Made by a program: the position numbers and the translations under genes
Part shown: in pieces, positions 16,385 to 25,078 of the stretch
Position numbering within the stretch: the first letter of the stretch is position 1
Layout: the number at the start of each line of letters is the position of its first letter
Assembly (NCBI RefSeq): GCF_006715085.1
Contig: NZ_VFMM01000003.1
Coordinates: 434,001-498,000 of the forward strand
Source of the DNA: Kribbella jejuensis
GTDB lineage: Bacteria; Actinomycetota; Actinomycetes; Propionibacteriales; Kribbellaceae
Direction of reading: 5' to 3'
DNA length: 64,000 nt
Notes under the pieces: model-generated
Databases searched by the model: none
Told to the model about the DNA's origin: nothing
The model's input: only the letters and a program-made list of their open reading frames with translations

Positions 16385-18511
16385 ATGGGTGAGACCGACT
16401 CGATGGTGACGCTGACCGATGACCGGGCCAAGGTCGCGGGGGACGTGATTCGCGCGATCGCGGGCGATGACGCTCGCCTGCGCGCGGATCAGGAGACCGC
16501 GGTCGCGGCGCTGTGCGAGCCGGCGGCCCGCGTGCTCGTCGTGCAGGCGACCGGCTGGGGCAAGTCCGCGGTGTACTGGGCGGCCACCGCGATCCGCCGC
16601 GCCGAGGGGTTCGGTCCGACGCTGGTCGTCTCGCCGCTGTTGTCGTTGATGCGGGACCAGGTCGCGGCGGCGAGCCGGGCGGGGCTGCGGGCCGCGACCT
16701 TGAACTCCAACAACATCGACGCGTGGTCGAGCATCGAGCACGATCTCCGGTCCGGTGCCATCGACGTGCTGCTGGTGTCGCCGGAGCGGCTCGCGAACCC
16801 CGGATTCGGCAGGCGGGTGCTGGACGGGCTCGCCGGCAACATCGGTCTGCTGGTGATCGACGAGGCGCATGCGGTGTCGGACTGGGGCCATGACTTCCGG
16901 CCGGACTACCGGCGCGTTTCCGACGTACTCCAGAAGCTCAACCCGGATACCCCGGTGCTCGCCACGACGGCCACCGCGAACTCGCGGGTTACCGAGGACG
17001 TGGCGAAACAACTGGGCGCGTCGACGCTCGTCCTGCGTGGTCCGTTGGCTCGATCGAGTCTGCAATTGGCCGTGGTGGATGCGCTGTCGCCACTGGATCG
17101 GTTCGCCTGGGTGGTCGACGTACTGCCGCGGCTTCCGGGATCGGGGATCGTGTATGCGTTGACCGTCGCCGATGCGCAGCGGCTGGCCGCGTTGGTGCAG
17201 GAGGTGCACGGGCGCGACGTGCCGGTGGCGGCGTACACGGGGCAGCTGGAGGCGGGGGAGCGGGAGAGCCTCGAGGACGCGCTGCGGGACAACCGGTTGA
17301 AGGCCCTGATCGCGACGTCCGCGCTCGGGATGGGATACGACAAGCCGGACCTCGGGTTCGTCGTGCATGTGGGGTCGCCGCCGTCACCGGTCTCGTATTA
17401 CCAGCAGGTCGGGCGTGCCGGGCGCGGGATCGACCACGCGGTCGTCGCGTTGCTGCCGTCGGATGCGGACTCGGGCGTGTGGGACTACTTCGCCACCGCG
17501 ACGATCCCGGTGCCGGAGAACGTGCAGCGGCTGCTGCGGGCACTCGACGGGTACGGGCCGGACGAGCCGGCCTCGGTTCCCGCGCTGGAGGCGGAGACCG
17601 GGCTGCGGCGGACGCGGGTCGAGTTGATGCTGAAGCAGCTGGCCGTGGACGGAGCGGTCGAGCGGGTCGAGCGCGGCTGGCTGCGGACCGGCGCCGAGTG
17701 GACGTTCGACGCGGCGCACTACGACGGGATCGTGTCGGTCCGGCGCCGCGAGGCGGACATCATGCGCGCCTACACCCGCGGCGAACGTTGCCTGATGCAA
17801 CTGCTACAGGAGTCACTGGACGATCCGTCGGCGGAACCCTGCGGACGATGCTCGGTCTGCCTGGGGACCTTGCCCGAACCGCTCGTGGCACAGCCCGATC
17901 CTGAGACGGTCGCGACGATCACCCGGCTGCTGCGCGGGGAAGTACACGTCCTGGAGCCCCGCAAGATGTGGCCGGGCGGTGCATTCGGTCCGCGGGGCAA
18001 GATCCCGGCCGGGTTGTCCGCGGAGCCCGGGCGGATCGTCGTGTACGCCGATGCGCCGGAGTGGCGGGAGGTGCTGGCGGGCGCGTTCAACGGTACGCCG
18101 CTACCGGACGCCGTCGAGGCACTCAAAGCCGGTGCAGTGGCTGCGCTGTCACGCTGGCGAAGCTCCTGGTCGGCCCGCCCCGACATCGTCGTCCCACTCG
18201 CCGCCGGCGGCCACTCCGACCTGACGTCGATGGTCGCGGACCATGTCGCCGGCGTAGGCCGACTGGACCGCGCCGAACTGTCGGTCAACCGCACCGGCTA
18301 CACCGACGACCTCTCCTCGGCCGAGGAAGCCAAAGTCTGGCGCGACGGCATTCAGGTGGACACCACCACCGCCCAGGCTGTCACCGACCGCACCGTCCTG
18401 CTCTTGGTTGATGCCACTTCATCGCAGTGGCCGATCACTGTGGCCACAGCCAAACTCCGAGAGTCCGGCGCCGCGGCAGTCCTTCCTCTACTGATCCACA
18501 AACGCCCCTGA
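16385..18511 (+). CDS. RecQ-family DNA helicase with a phosphoribosyltransferase-like C-terminal domain
   Basis: 708 aa. Motif I is ATGWGKS near residue 57, motif II DEAH near 158 and motif VI QVGRAGR near 342. These are followed by zinc ligands (Cys in GERCLMQ and three in CGRCSVC near 487-493) that define the RecQ Zn-binding region. No HRDC domain is seen. Instead residues about 560-708 include PDIVVPLAAGG and LLLVDATSSQWPITVATAKL, which look like a ComF-type phosphoribosyltransferase fold (a LLVDD-TGAT-like loop) with key PRPP residues changed. It should unwind 3'-5' in DNA repair. The start is ATG at 16385, 69 nt after soxR. Confidence 0.88.
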   Translation: MGETDSMVTLTDDRAKVAGDVIRAIAGDDARLRADQETAVAALCEPAARVLVVQATGWGKSAVYWAATAIRRAEGFGPTLVVSPLLSLMRDQVAAASRAGLRAATLNSNNIDAWSSIEHDLRSGAIDVLLVSPERLANPGFGRRVLDGLAGNIGLLVIDEAHAVSDWGHDFRPDYRRVSDVLQKLNPDTPVLATTATANSRVTEDVAKQLGASTLVLRGPLARSSLQLAVVDALSPLDRFAWVVDVLPRLPGSGIVYALTVADAQRLAALVQEVHGRDVPVAAYTGQLEAGERESLEDALRDNRLKALIATSALGMGYDKPDLGFVVHVGSPPSPVSYYQQVGRAGRGIDHAVVALLPSDADSGVWDYFATATIPVPENVQRLLRALDGYGPDEPASVPALEAETGLRRTRVELMLKQLAVDGAVERVERGWLRTGAEWTFDAAHYDGIVSVRRREADIMRAYTRGERCLMQLLQESLDDPSAEPCGRCSVCLGTLPEPLVAQPDPETVATITRLLRGEVHVLEPRKMWPGGAFGPRGKIPAGLSAEPGRIVVYADAPEWREVLAGAFNGTPLPDAVEALKAGAVAALSRWRSSWSARPDIVVPLAAGGHSDLTSMVADHVAGVGRLDRAELSVNRTGYTDDLSSAEEAKVWRDGIQVDTTTAQAVTDRTVLLLVDATSSQWPITVATAKLRESGAAAVLPLLIHKRP

Positions 18512-19303
18512 GGTCTCCAGCAAGGACTTCAGGTCGGCGAGCAGCCGTGGCCAGCCGTCCTGGATCATGGTGCGGATCGTGCTGCCCGGTTCGAAGCCGC
18601 TGTGGATCACGGTCAGCTTGACCTGATCCTCGACCGGCTCGAGCTCGAAGGTTGCCGTCGACAACGGTTCCTGCCCGGCCCGCTCAGCGGTCGCGGCGTC
18701 CAACCCGACCTCCTTCGCAAACTCCGGCGTGATGTGGTGCCACGCGTACGACAGCCGGGTGTACGGCGTGTGCTCGACCACGACCTGCCCCGGCCCGGCG
18801 ATCGCGACGTCGCCCTGGTGCCAGACCATCGAGGAGCCGGCCTTCCAGTCGGTCTCGTGATACAGCCCCCAGTACCGCGAGGTGAAGGCCGGGTCGGTCA
18901 GCGCCTGCCAGAGTCGCTCGGGCGTGGTCTTGATGTAGGTCGTGTAGACGAAGTCGTTCACAGTGTCGTTCATCGGTTCCTCCAAAGCCGTCTTCAGGTC
19001 GGCGAACAACTGCACGCGCCGACGCTCGTACTGATGGATCCACCGGTCCGCGATCGCGTTGATCGGTTCCGCGTTCAGGTAGTGCAACTTCTCCCGCCCG
19101 CGCCACACGGTGGTGATCAGGTTCGCGCTCTCGAGCACGGCGAGGTGTTTGCTGACCGACTGCCGCGCCATGTCCAGCTCCGCGCACAGCGCGCGCAGGG
19201 TCTGCCCGTTCCGCGCGTTCAGCAGGTCGAGCAGCCGGCGCCGGCTCGGATCCGCCAGCGCCCGGAACACCTCGTCCTCCATCCACGCGCTCCGATCAAT
19301 CAT
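18488..19303 (-). CDS. ArsR-type HTH fused to an SRPBCC (AHSA1-like) domain
   Basis: About 271 aa. Residues 1-~105 are an ArsR winged helix (FRALADPSRRRLLDLLNARN; ELDMARQSVSKHLAVLE; YLNAEPINAIADRWI). Residues ~115-271 are an SRPBCC/AHSA1 ligand-binding barrel (YIKTTPERLWQALTDPAF; SYAWHHITPE; DGWPRLLADLKSLLE). In many actinobacteria these are two adjacent genes; here the frame is continuous. An internal ATG at 18973 has a perfect GGAGG five bases upstream, so the SRPBCC domain may also be made alone. The start is ATG at 19303; ATG at 19282 is possible. Two palindromic operators lie directly upstream, implying autorepression. The 3' end overlaps the convergent RecQ gene by 24 bp. Confidence 0.88.
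   Translation of the reverse strand: MIDRSAWMEDEVFRALADPSRRRLLDLLNARNGQTLRALCAELDMARQSVSKHLAVLESANLITTVWRGREKLHYLNAEPINAIADRWIHQYERRRVQLFADLKTALEEPMNDTVNDFVYTTYIKTTPERLWQALTDPAFTSRYWGLYHETDWKAGSSMVWHQGDVAIAGPGQVVVEHTPYTRLSYAWHHITPEFAKEVGLDAATAERAGQEPLSTATFELEPVEDQVKLTVIHSGFEPGSTIRTMIQDGWPRLLADLKSLLETSGAFVDQ
18979..18983 (-). promoter_or_regulatory. Internal ribosome-binding site inside the ArsR-SRPBCC fusion
   Basis: On the minus strand GGAGG occupies 18983-18979, followed by AACCG and an in-frame ATG at 18973 that begins MNDTVNDFVYTTYIK, exactly the start expected for a stand-alone SRPBCC protein. Confidence 0.55.
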
Positions 19304-19350
19304 GCAGCCATTTGGCTGCCTAACCACAATATGCAGCCTCAAGGCTGCAT
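19302..19350. promoter_or_regulatory. Two 20-bp palindromic operators for the ArsR-type regulator
   Basis: ATGCAGCCTCAAGGCTGCAT at 19331-19350 is a perfect palindrome apart from the two central bases. The sequence at 19302-19321 repeats it with arms ATGCAGCCA and TGGCTGCCT and one mismatch. The centres are 29 bp apart, close to three helical turns. Both sit at the 5' end of the ArsR-SRPBCC gene and before the divergent GNAT gene, so one regulator could control both. Confidence 0.8.
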
Positions 19351-19390
19351 GTCAACAAACCGGGTTGACGGCACGGTGCAGGATGGCTGC

Positions 19391-20176
19391 GTGGAGATCA
19401 CCAGCCTGGGCTTCCGGACCGACCTGTCGCTGCTCGAGCAGGGCGGCAGCCAGTTCCGCGACACCGGCGAGTACGTCGTCGTCCGGACGCCGCAGAACCC
19501 CGGCTTCTGGTGGGGCAACTACCTGCTCTACCGGACGCCGTTCGCGCCGGACGACACCAAGCTCCGCACGGACGAGTTCCGCCGCGAGTTCCCGGACGCG
19601 AAACACGTTGCGTTCGGCATCGACAGCACCGACGGCGACGTGGGCGCCACGGACGAGCTGACCGCGGCCGGGTTCGAGGTCGAGCACAACGTCGTGATGA
19701 CCGCGGACCGGGTCGTCCCGCCGCCGCACCCGAACGAGCAGGCGACGTACCGGTTCCTGACCAGTGACGACGACTGGGAACAGCTGTACGAGCAGAACCT
19801 GGCGTGCTCGGACCTGACCGTGGACGACGACTACAAGGCCTTCACCCGGCGCAAGCTGGTGGCGCAACGTGGGTTCGTCGACTCCGGGCGCGGCAAGTGG
19901 TTCGGTGCGTTCGAAGGGAACCGGCTGCAGAGTTCGCTCGGGCTGGTCTTCGACGGCACCGGGCTGGCCCGCTTCCAGAACGTGCAGACCTCGCCGGAGG
20001 ACCGCGGTCGCGGACTGGCCGGCACGCTCGTCCATCACGCGTCGACGTACGGGCTGGCCCAGGCGCGGCAGCTGGTGATGGTGGCCGATCCGGACTACCT
20101 GGCGATCCGCGTCTACCGGTCCGTGGGCTTCACAGACACCGAGACCCAGCTTCAGATCATCCGTCCGCCCGCGTGA
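19391..20176 (+). CDS. GNAT family N-acetyltransferase
   Basis: 261 aa. The C-terminal half carries the GNAT acetyl-CoA signature VQTSPEDRGRGLAGTLVHHA (about residues 200-219), followed by VMVADPDYLAIRVYRSVGF. The N-terminal half is a degenerate GNAT-like region with WWGNYLLYRTPF. The start is GTG at 19391, which has AGGATGG upstream. An in-frame ATG at 19349 falls inside the ArsR operator and is less likely. Substrate unknown. It is divergent from the ArsR-SRPBCC gene; the SDR follows after 12 bp. Confidence 0.82.
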   Translation: MEITSLGFRTDLSLLEQGGSQFRDTGEYVVVRTPQNPGFWWGNYLLYRTPFAPDDTKLRTDEFRREFPDAKHVAFGIDSTDGDVGATDELTAAGFEVEHNVVMTADRVVPPPHPNEQATYRFLTSDDDWEQLYEQNLACSDLTVDDDYKAFTRRKLVAQRGFVDSGRGKWFGAFEGNRLQSSLGLVFDGTGLARFQNVQTSPEDRGRGLAGTLVHHASTYGLAQARQLVMVADPDYLAIRVYRSVGFTDTETQLQIIRPPA

Positions 20177-20188
20177 AAGACTGACGCC

Positions 20189-20923
20189 ATGAGTCGGGTT
20201 GTGCTGGTCACGGGAGGAAGCCGGGGGATCGGCGCGGCCGCAGCGGTCGCGCTGGCCGCTGACGGTTGGGACGTCGGCGTGAACTACCGGACGCAGGCCG
20301 ACGAGGCCGCGCGGGTCGTGAAGGCCTGCGAGGAGCTCGGCCGGCGCGCGGTCGCGGTCCAGGCCGATGTCGTCGAGCCGGACCAGATCGAGCGGCTGTT
20401 CGACACAGTCATCGCCGGGCTCGGGCCGATCGGTGCCGTGATCAACAACGCGGGCGTGGTCTCACCCTCCGGACGCGTCGCGGAGTACGACGCCGAACGG
20501 CTCGACCGGGTGTTCCGGGGCAACTCGATCAGCGCGTTCCTGGTCGCGGGCGCCGCGGTTCGGCGGATGTCGACGGCGTACGGCGGGAACGGCGGCGTGA
20601 TCATCAACGTGTCGTCGCGCGCCGCGGTGCTCGGGTCCGCGGGGGAGTACGTCGACTACGCCGCGAGCAAGGCGGCCGTCGACGCGTTGACGATCGGCCT
20701 GGGCAACGAGGTCGCGAAGGAAGGCATCCGCGTGCTGGGCGTGCGGCCGGGGTTGATCGAGACCGAGATCCACGAGCCGGGCCGGCTCGACCGGATCGGA
20801 ACGACGCCACCGCTGGGCCGTCCGGGCAAGGCAACCGAGGTCGCCGAGGTGATCGCGTTCCTGGCGTCGGACCGCTCGTCGTACATGACCGGCTCGAGCG
20901 TCGATGTCGCCGGCGGCAGGTAG
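20189..20923 (+). CDS. Short-chain dehydrogenase/reductase (FabG-like)
   Basis: A 244-aa classical SDR: TGGSRGIG cofactor loop (residues 8-15), INNAG, catalytic Ser in NVSSRAA, YAASK, and VRPGLIETEIHEPGR. The C-terminal FLASDRSSYMTGSSVDVAGGR is the standard ending of FabG-like enzymes, so it should be a tetrameric NAD(P)H-dependent oxidoreductase of sugar or acyl substrates. Its 3' end overlaps the next gene by 20 bp. Confidence 0.92.
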   Translation: MSRVVLVTGGSRGIGAAAAVALAADGWDVGVNYRTQADEAARVVKACEELGRRAVAVQADVVEPDQIERLFDTVIAGLGPIGAVINNAGVVSPSGRVAEYDAERLDRVFRGNSISAFLVAGAAVRRMSTAYGGNGGVIINVSSRAAVLGSAGEYVDYAASKAAVDALTIGLGNEVAKEGIRVLGVRPGLIETEIHEPGRLDRIGTTPPLGRPGKATEVAEVIAFLASDRSSYMTGSSVDVAGGR

Positions 20924-21659
20924 GACGCGACTGCGCCCGGTCGATCTCGCGCGCAGTGCCGGGGTCTCGACCCAGCTCGTCCGCAACTACGAGGCCGACG
21001 GCATTCTGCCGCCCGCGCCGCGGTCGGACACGGGCTACCGCCAGTACGGTCCGGAGCACGTCCAGGCCCTGCTGACCTACCGCGCGCTCGCCCCCGGCTT
21101 CGGCGCCGAAACCGCGTCGGCGATCATGCGCGCGGTCCACAACAACGACGAAGCACTCGCATACCGGCTCGTCGACGCGGCCCACGCCGCGCTGCACGAA
21201 CAACGACTGGCGACAGATGCGGCCAGCAACGCCCTCGCGGCGTTGGCCGCTGAGTACGTCGACGAGCAGCCCGTCACCGGACCGTCCTTGCTCGTCGGGG
21301 AACTGGCGCACCGCCTCGGCATCCGCCCGTCGGCACTTCGCGTCTGGGAGGCGGCCGGCCTGCTCGCGCCCACGCGCGAACCTGGAACGAAGTACCGCCG
21401 GTACGGTCCCGAACAGATCCGGGACGCGCGGATCATCCACATGCTCCGCCAAGGCCGCTACTACTTCGAACAGATCAAGCCCGTCCTCGACGGACTCCGC
21501 CGGACCGGCAGCACCGACGCGCTCCGGAACGCGATCGCCGAACGCCGGGCCGCCCACGACCGGCAGACCAAGGCGATGCTGTACGGCGCCGCGCTGCTGC
21601 ACCAGCTCATCACTGAGGGACCGCGAGCCGGGTCGGAACCGACCGTCCCCGCACCGTGA
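20904..21659 (+). CDS. MerR-family regulator with two MerR-type HTH domains
   Basis: 251 aa. The first MerR helix-turn-helix is at about residues 10-55 (RPVDLARSAGVSTQLVRNYE and GYRQYGPEHVQAL). A second is at about 128-180 (LLVGELAHRLGIRPSALRVWE and KYRRYGPEQIRDARII). Ordinary MerR proteins have one such domain and dimerise through a C-terminal helix. The two-domain layout is known for TioE-type regulators associated with antibiotic genes. The ATG start at 20904 lies inside the SDR gene, so translation is coupled. The 3' end overlaps the convergent cyclase by 50 bp. Confidence 0.85.
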   Translation: MSPAAGRTRLRPVDLARSAGVSTQLVRNYEADGILPPAPRSDTGYRQYGPEHVQALLTYRALAPGFGAETASAIMRAVHNNDEALAYRLVDAAHAALHEQRLATDAASNALAALAAEYVDEQPVTGPSLLVGELAHRLGIRPSALRVWEAAGLLAPTREPGTKYRRYGPEQIRDARIIHMLRQGRYYFEQIKPVLDGLRRTGSTDALRNAIAERRAAHDRQTKAMLYGAALLHQLITEGPRAGSEPTVPAP

Positions 21660-23178
21660 CCAGCTCAGTCTGCCGCCACTGGTCCGCCTCCGCCTGCGCC
21701 GCCTCCTCGACCGCGGTCATGGAAGCGATCAGCCGGCCGGGCGCCGTCTTCGCGAGCTCACTGAGCCGCGCGGCCTCGTTCACCGGGTCCCCGATCACCG
21801 TGTACTCGTGCCGCCGCACGTCGCCGACCGTACCGGCCACGACGATGCCCGCCGTGACACCGAGACCGGCTGTTGCTTCCGGCAACTCGTCGGCCAGCCG
21901 CCGGGCCAGCGCCCGGCCCGCCGCCAACGCGCTGCCGGCCGGATCCGCGAGCTCGGCCGGCGCCCCGAAGATCGCCAGCGCGGCGTCACCGGCGAACTTG
22001 TTCACGAACCCGCCCTGCCGGTCCACCTCGGCGACCACGATCGCGAAGAACCGGTTGAGCAGCTGTACCACCTCGCTCGGCGGCCGCTGCGCCGCCAGTT
22101 CGGTCGAACCCACGAGGTCGACGAACAGTACCGCCGCGAACCTCTCCTCGCCGCCGAGCTGATCGCTGCTCAGCGCCTCCTGCACGACCCCAGGTCCGAC
22201 GTACCGCCCGAACACGTCCCGGATCCGCTCCCGTTCCCGCAGCCCGTCGGCCATCCGGTTGAAGCCGGCCTGCAACGACCCCAGTTCGGTACCGTCGAAG
22301 ACCGGAATGCTGACGTCCAATCGTCCCTCGCCGATCAGGCTGAGGGCGTCCTGCACCGACCGCACCGGCGCGACCACGGACCGGGCCGACAACCAGGTGA
22401 GCAGGCAACCGTTGCCGAGCGCCACGATGCCCAGGGCAAGGATCACGACCGACAACCGGGTCGAGGTCACGTCGCCCTCGATCAGCGCCAGCACGGCGGC
22501 CACCATCAGCCCAGCCACCGGTACGGCGGAGCCGACCGCCCAGAAGAACACCGTCCGCGCCTTCAGCCCGGCCGCGAGCAGCCGCCGCGGGGGAGGTGAG
22601 CCGACCAGCGCCCGCGCCGCGACCGGCCGGAGTGCGAACTCGGTCAGCAGGTACGACACCGAACACGTGATGATCGCGCCGTCGACCACCGTCAGCGCGA
22701 CCCGAAGCGCGTTGGCCGGCTGCATCATCACCGTCATCACGGTGAAGAACACGGCCGCGACCAGCCACAACAGCACCTCGATGAACGTCAGGCGGAGCGG
22801 CAACCGCAGCGTGGCGATCTGCTCCTTGCGGGTCGCCGGACGGCCGAGCTCGATCCAGCGGGTCACCCGCCGCGTGAGCCGCCGGCTCCAGATGCAGCCG
22901 ATCGTCAGCGCGACCAGGAAGTACGCCGGAATCAGGATCGCGTCGAGCAACTGGAGCTGGTCGACGAGCGACGGACCGGGCAGCACGAACACCGCCAGGA
23001 CGAAGACCACCAGCGCGCCGATCAAGTTGGTACCGATCGAGAACGTCGTCATCAGGATCTGCAGCCGGATCCGCAGCCGTCGCGTACTCTGGTCGGCCGG
23101 CCCGAGCAGCCAGGACCCGAACGGCCGCCTGGTGAGCACCAGCTCCGGATTCCCCGGGGTCGTCCGCTGGAGGGTCAT
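21610..23178 (-). CDS. Membrane class III adenylate/guanylate cyclase with HAMP domain
   Basis: 522 aa. It has six predicted membrane helices in residues about 40-290 (for example LIGALVVFVLAVFVLPG, LVAAVFFTVMTVMM, FFWAVGSAVPVAGLMVAAVL), a HAMP domain (SARSVVAPVRSVQDALSLIG) and a C-terminal cyclase catalytic domain. Metal-binding Asp residues are in LFVDLVGST and KFAGDAALAIFG; the transition-state Asn/Arg region is IGDPVNEAARL. This layout matches the six-helix HAMP cyclases such as Rv1318c-Rv1320c of mycobacteria, which make cAMP on the cytoplasmic face. ATG at 23178 has GGAG five bases upstream and is preferred to the longer frame. Confidence 0.93.
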   Translation of the reverse strand: MTLQRTTPGNPELVLTRRPFGSWLLGPADQSTRRLRIRLQILMTTFSIGTNLIGALVVFVLAVFVLPGPSLVDQLQLLDAILIPAYFLVALTIGCIWSRRLTRRVTRWIELGRPATRKEQIATLRLPLRLTFIEVLLWLVAAVFFTVMTVMMQPANALRVALTVVDGAIITCSVSYLLTEFALRPVAARALVGSPPPRRLLAAGLKARTVFFWAVGSAVPVAGLMVAAVLALIEGDVTSTRLSVVILALGIVALGNGCLLTWLSARSVVAPVRSVQDALSLIGEGRLDVSIPVFDGTELGSLQAGFNRMADGLRERERIRDVFGRYVGPGVVQEALSSDQLGGEERFAAVLFVDLVGSTELAAQRPPSEVVQLLNRFFAIVVAEVDRQGGFVNKFAGDAALAIFGAPAELADPAGSALAAGRALARRLADELPEATAGLGVTAGIVVAGTVGDVRRHEYTVIGDPVNEAARLSELAKTAPGRLIASMTAVEEAAQAEADQWRQTELVTVRGRSVPTRLAVPQ

Positions 23179-23308
23179 GGACTCCAGTCTGCCAAGGAGT
23201 GCGTGCCACCGGGGTTTTGGCACGGTGGTGCGGGTGGCTCAGATTGGCCGTCCGATCCGGCCGGGACGTGGGTACTGTTCCCCGGACGCCTCACTCGGGG
23301 AGCATCCC

Positions 23309-25075
23309 TTGACGCACGATCGCCACTCCTACGCCGAGCCCGACCTGGTCCGGACGACCCATCTCGAGCTCGACCTCGCGCTCGACTTCGGCCAGAAGGT
23401 TCTGGCCGGCAGCGCGACCCACACCCTTGCCTGGTCCGGTAGCCATGACCGGCTGGTGCTCGACACCCGGGACCTCACCGTGCTGGGTGTCGAAGGCCAG
23501 ACCAGCGACGGCTGGGAGCCGCTCGAGTACAGCCTCGCGGCGGCCGATGCGGAGCTCGGTTCTGCGTTGACGATCACGACCGCGGGCCACCCGCGAGTGA
23601 AGGTCGAGTACCGGACCGCGCCGACCGCGACCGGTCTGCAGTGGCTGGAGCCGGCGATGACGGCCGGTGGCGTGATGCCGTTCATGTTCAGCCAGTCGCA
23701 GGCGATCCACGCCCGCAGCTGGGTGCCGGTGCAGGACACCCCGAGCGTCCGGTTCAGCTACGCCGCGCACGTCACAGCGCCGCCCGAGCTGATGGTGCTG
23801 ATGAGCGCCGACAACGGTACGACGTCGCGCCGCACCGGCTCGTACGACGTGGTGATGCCCGAACCGATCCCGTCGTACCTGCTCGCGATCGCCGCGGGCG
23901 ACCTCGTCTTCGAGCCGCTCGGTGAGCGATCCGGCGTGTGGGCCGAGCCGGCCACGGTACGCAAGGCGGCGACCGAGTTCGTCGACACCGAGGAGATGAT
24001 GCGGGTCACCGAGGAGTTGTTCGGCCCGTACCGCTGGGGCCGGTACGACCTGCTCGTGCTGCCGCCGTCGTTCCCGTACGGCGGGATGGAGAACCCGCGG
24101 ATGACGTTCGCGACGCCGACCGTGGTGATCGGCGACAAGTCGCTGGTCAGCGTGATCGCGCACGAGCTCGCGCACAGCTGGTCCGGCAACCTGGTCACGC
24201 AGGACAGCTGGGACGACATCTGGCTGAACGAGGGCTTCACGTCGTACGTCGAGAACCGGATCGTCGAGGCGGTGTACGGGACCGAGTTCGCGGTGATGGA
24301 GACCGCGATCAAGCAGCACGCGACCGTGGTGAAGCTCGACCCGCTGACCCCTGACGAGTTGGCGGTCGAGTTGCCCGGGTTGCACCACCGGTCCGAGTAC
24401 CACGGGACGACGGCGACCGGGCCGCTGAAGGGGTCGTGGTTCCTGTCCTGGCTGGAGGCGCGGTTCACCCGGGAGGTGTTCGATCCGTTCCTGCGGGGGT
24501 ACTTCGACCGGTTCGCGTTCCGGAGCATCAACACCGACGACTTCGTCGCACACCTGCAGGAGACCTTGCTCGCGTCGCATCCGGATGTGGTGACGTCCGA
24601 CGAGCTGGCCGCCTGGTTGTACGAGCCCGGCATTCCGGCGTTCGCGGAGCGGGCAGCGTCCGCGCGGTTCCAGGTCGTGGACGAGGCCCGGACGAACTGG
24701 TTGACGACGGGGGAGCTGCCCCACGGCGCGGAGCAGTGGACCACCCAGGAGTGGCTGCGGTTCCTCGACGCGGCTCCCGACGTACTGAGCCCGCTGCTGC
24801 TGCAGCAGCTGGATCGCGCGTTCGGCCTGACCGGTACGGCGAACGGAGAGATCGCGCGCCGCTGGTACCAGATCGTTGCCGCCAGCAGCTACGAGGCGGC
24901 GTACGCCGAAATGGCCGAGTTCCTGACGAAGGTCGGCCGGATGAAGCTCGTGCTCCCGGTCTACCAGGCCCTGGCCGGCACCGATCGAGCCTTCGCCGCC
25001 GAGGTCTTCGCCAAGGCCCGCCCCGGCTACCACCCGATCACCACCGCAGCCGTGCAGAAGATCCTCGGCCAGTAG
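23309..25075 (+). CDS. M1 family zinc metallopeptidase (aminopeptidase, LTA4-hydrolase-like)
   Basis: 588 aa. It has an N-terminal beta domain, the exopeptidase motif PYGGMENP and the zinc site HELAHSWSGN with the downstream glutamate in NEGFTSYVE. A C-terminal helical repeat follows, as in leukotriene A4 hydrolase-like members. No signal peptide is seen, so it is likely cytoplasmic and trims N-terminal residues from peptides. TTG at 23309 is chosen because GGGGAG lies seven bases upstream and it gives the family's normal length; the frame further upstream is antisense to the cyclase. Confidence 0.92.
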   Translation: MTHDRHSYAEPDLVRTTHLELDLALDFGQKVLAGSATHTLAWSGSHDRLVLDTRDLTVLGVEGQTSDGWEPLEYSLAAADAELGSALTITTAGHPRVKVEYRTAPTATGLQWLEPAMTAGGVMPFMFSQSQAIHARSWVPVQDTPSVRFSYAAHVTAPPELMVLMSADNGTTSRRTGSYDVVMPEPIPSYLLAIAAGDLVFEPLGERSGVWAEPATVRKAATEFVDTEEMMRVTEELFGPYRWGRYDLLVLPPSFPYGGMENPRMTFATPTVVIGDKSLVSVIAHELAHSWSGNLVTQDSWDDIWLNEGFTSYVENRIVEAVYGTEFAVMETAIKQHATVVKLDPLTPDELAVELPGLHHRSEYHGTTATGPLKGSWFLSWLEARFTREVFDPFLRGYFDRFAFRSINTDDFVAHLQETLLASHPDVVTSDELAAWLYEPGIPAFAERAASARFQVVDEARTNWLTTGELPHGAEQWTTQEWLRFLDAAPDVLSPLLLQQLDRAFGLTGTANGEIARRWYQIVAASSYEAAYAEMAEFLTKVGRMKLVLPVYQALAGTDRAFAAEVFAKARPGYHPITTAAVQKILGQ

Positions 25076-25078
25076 TCC

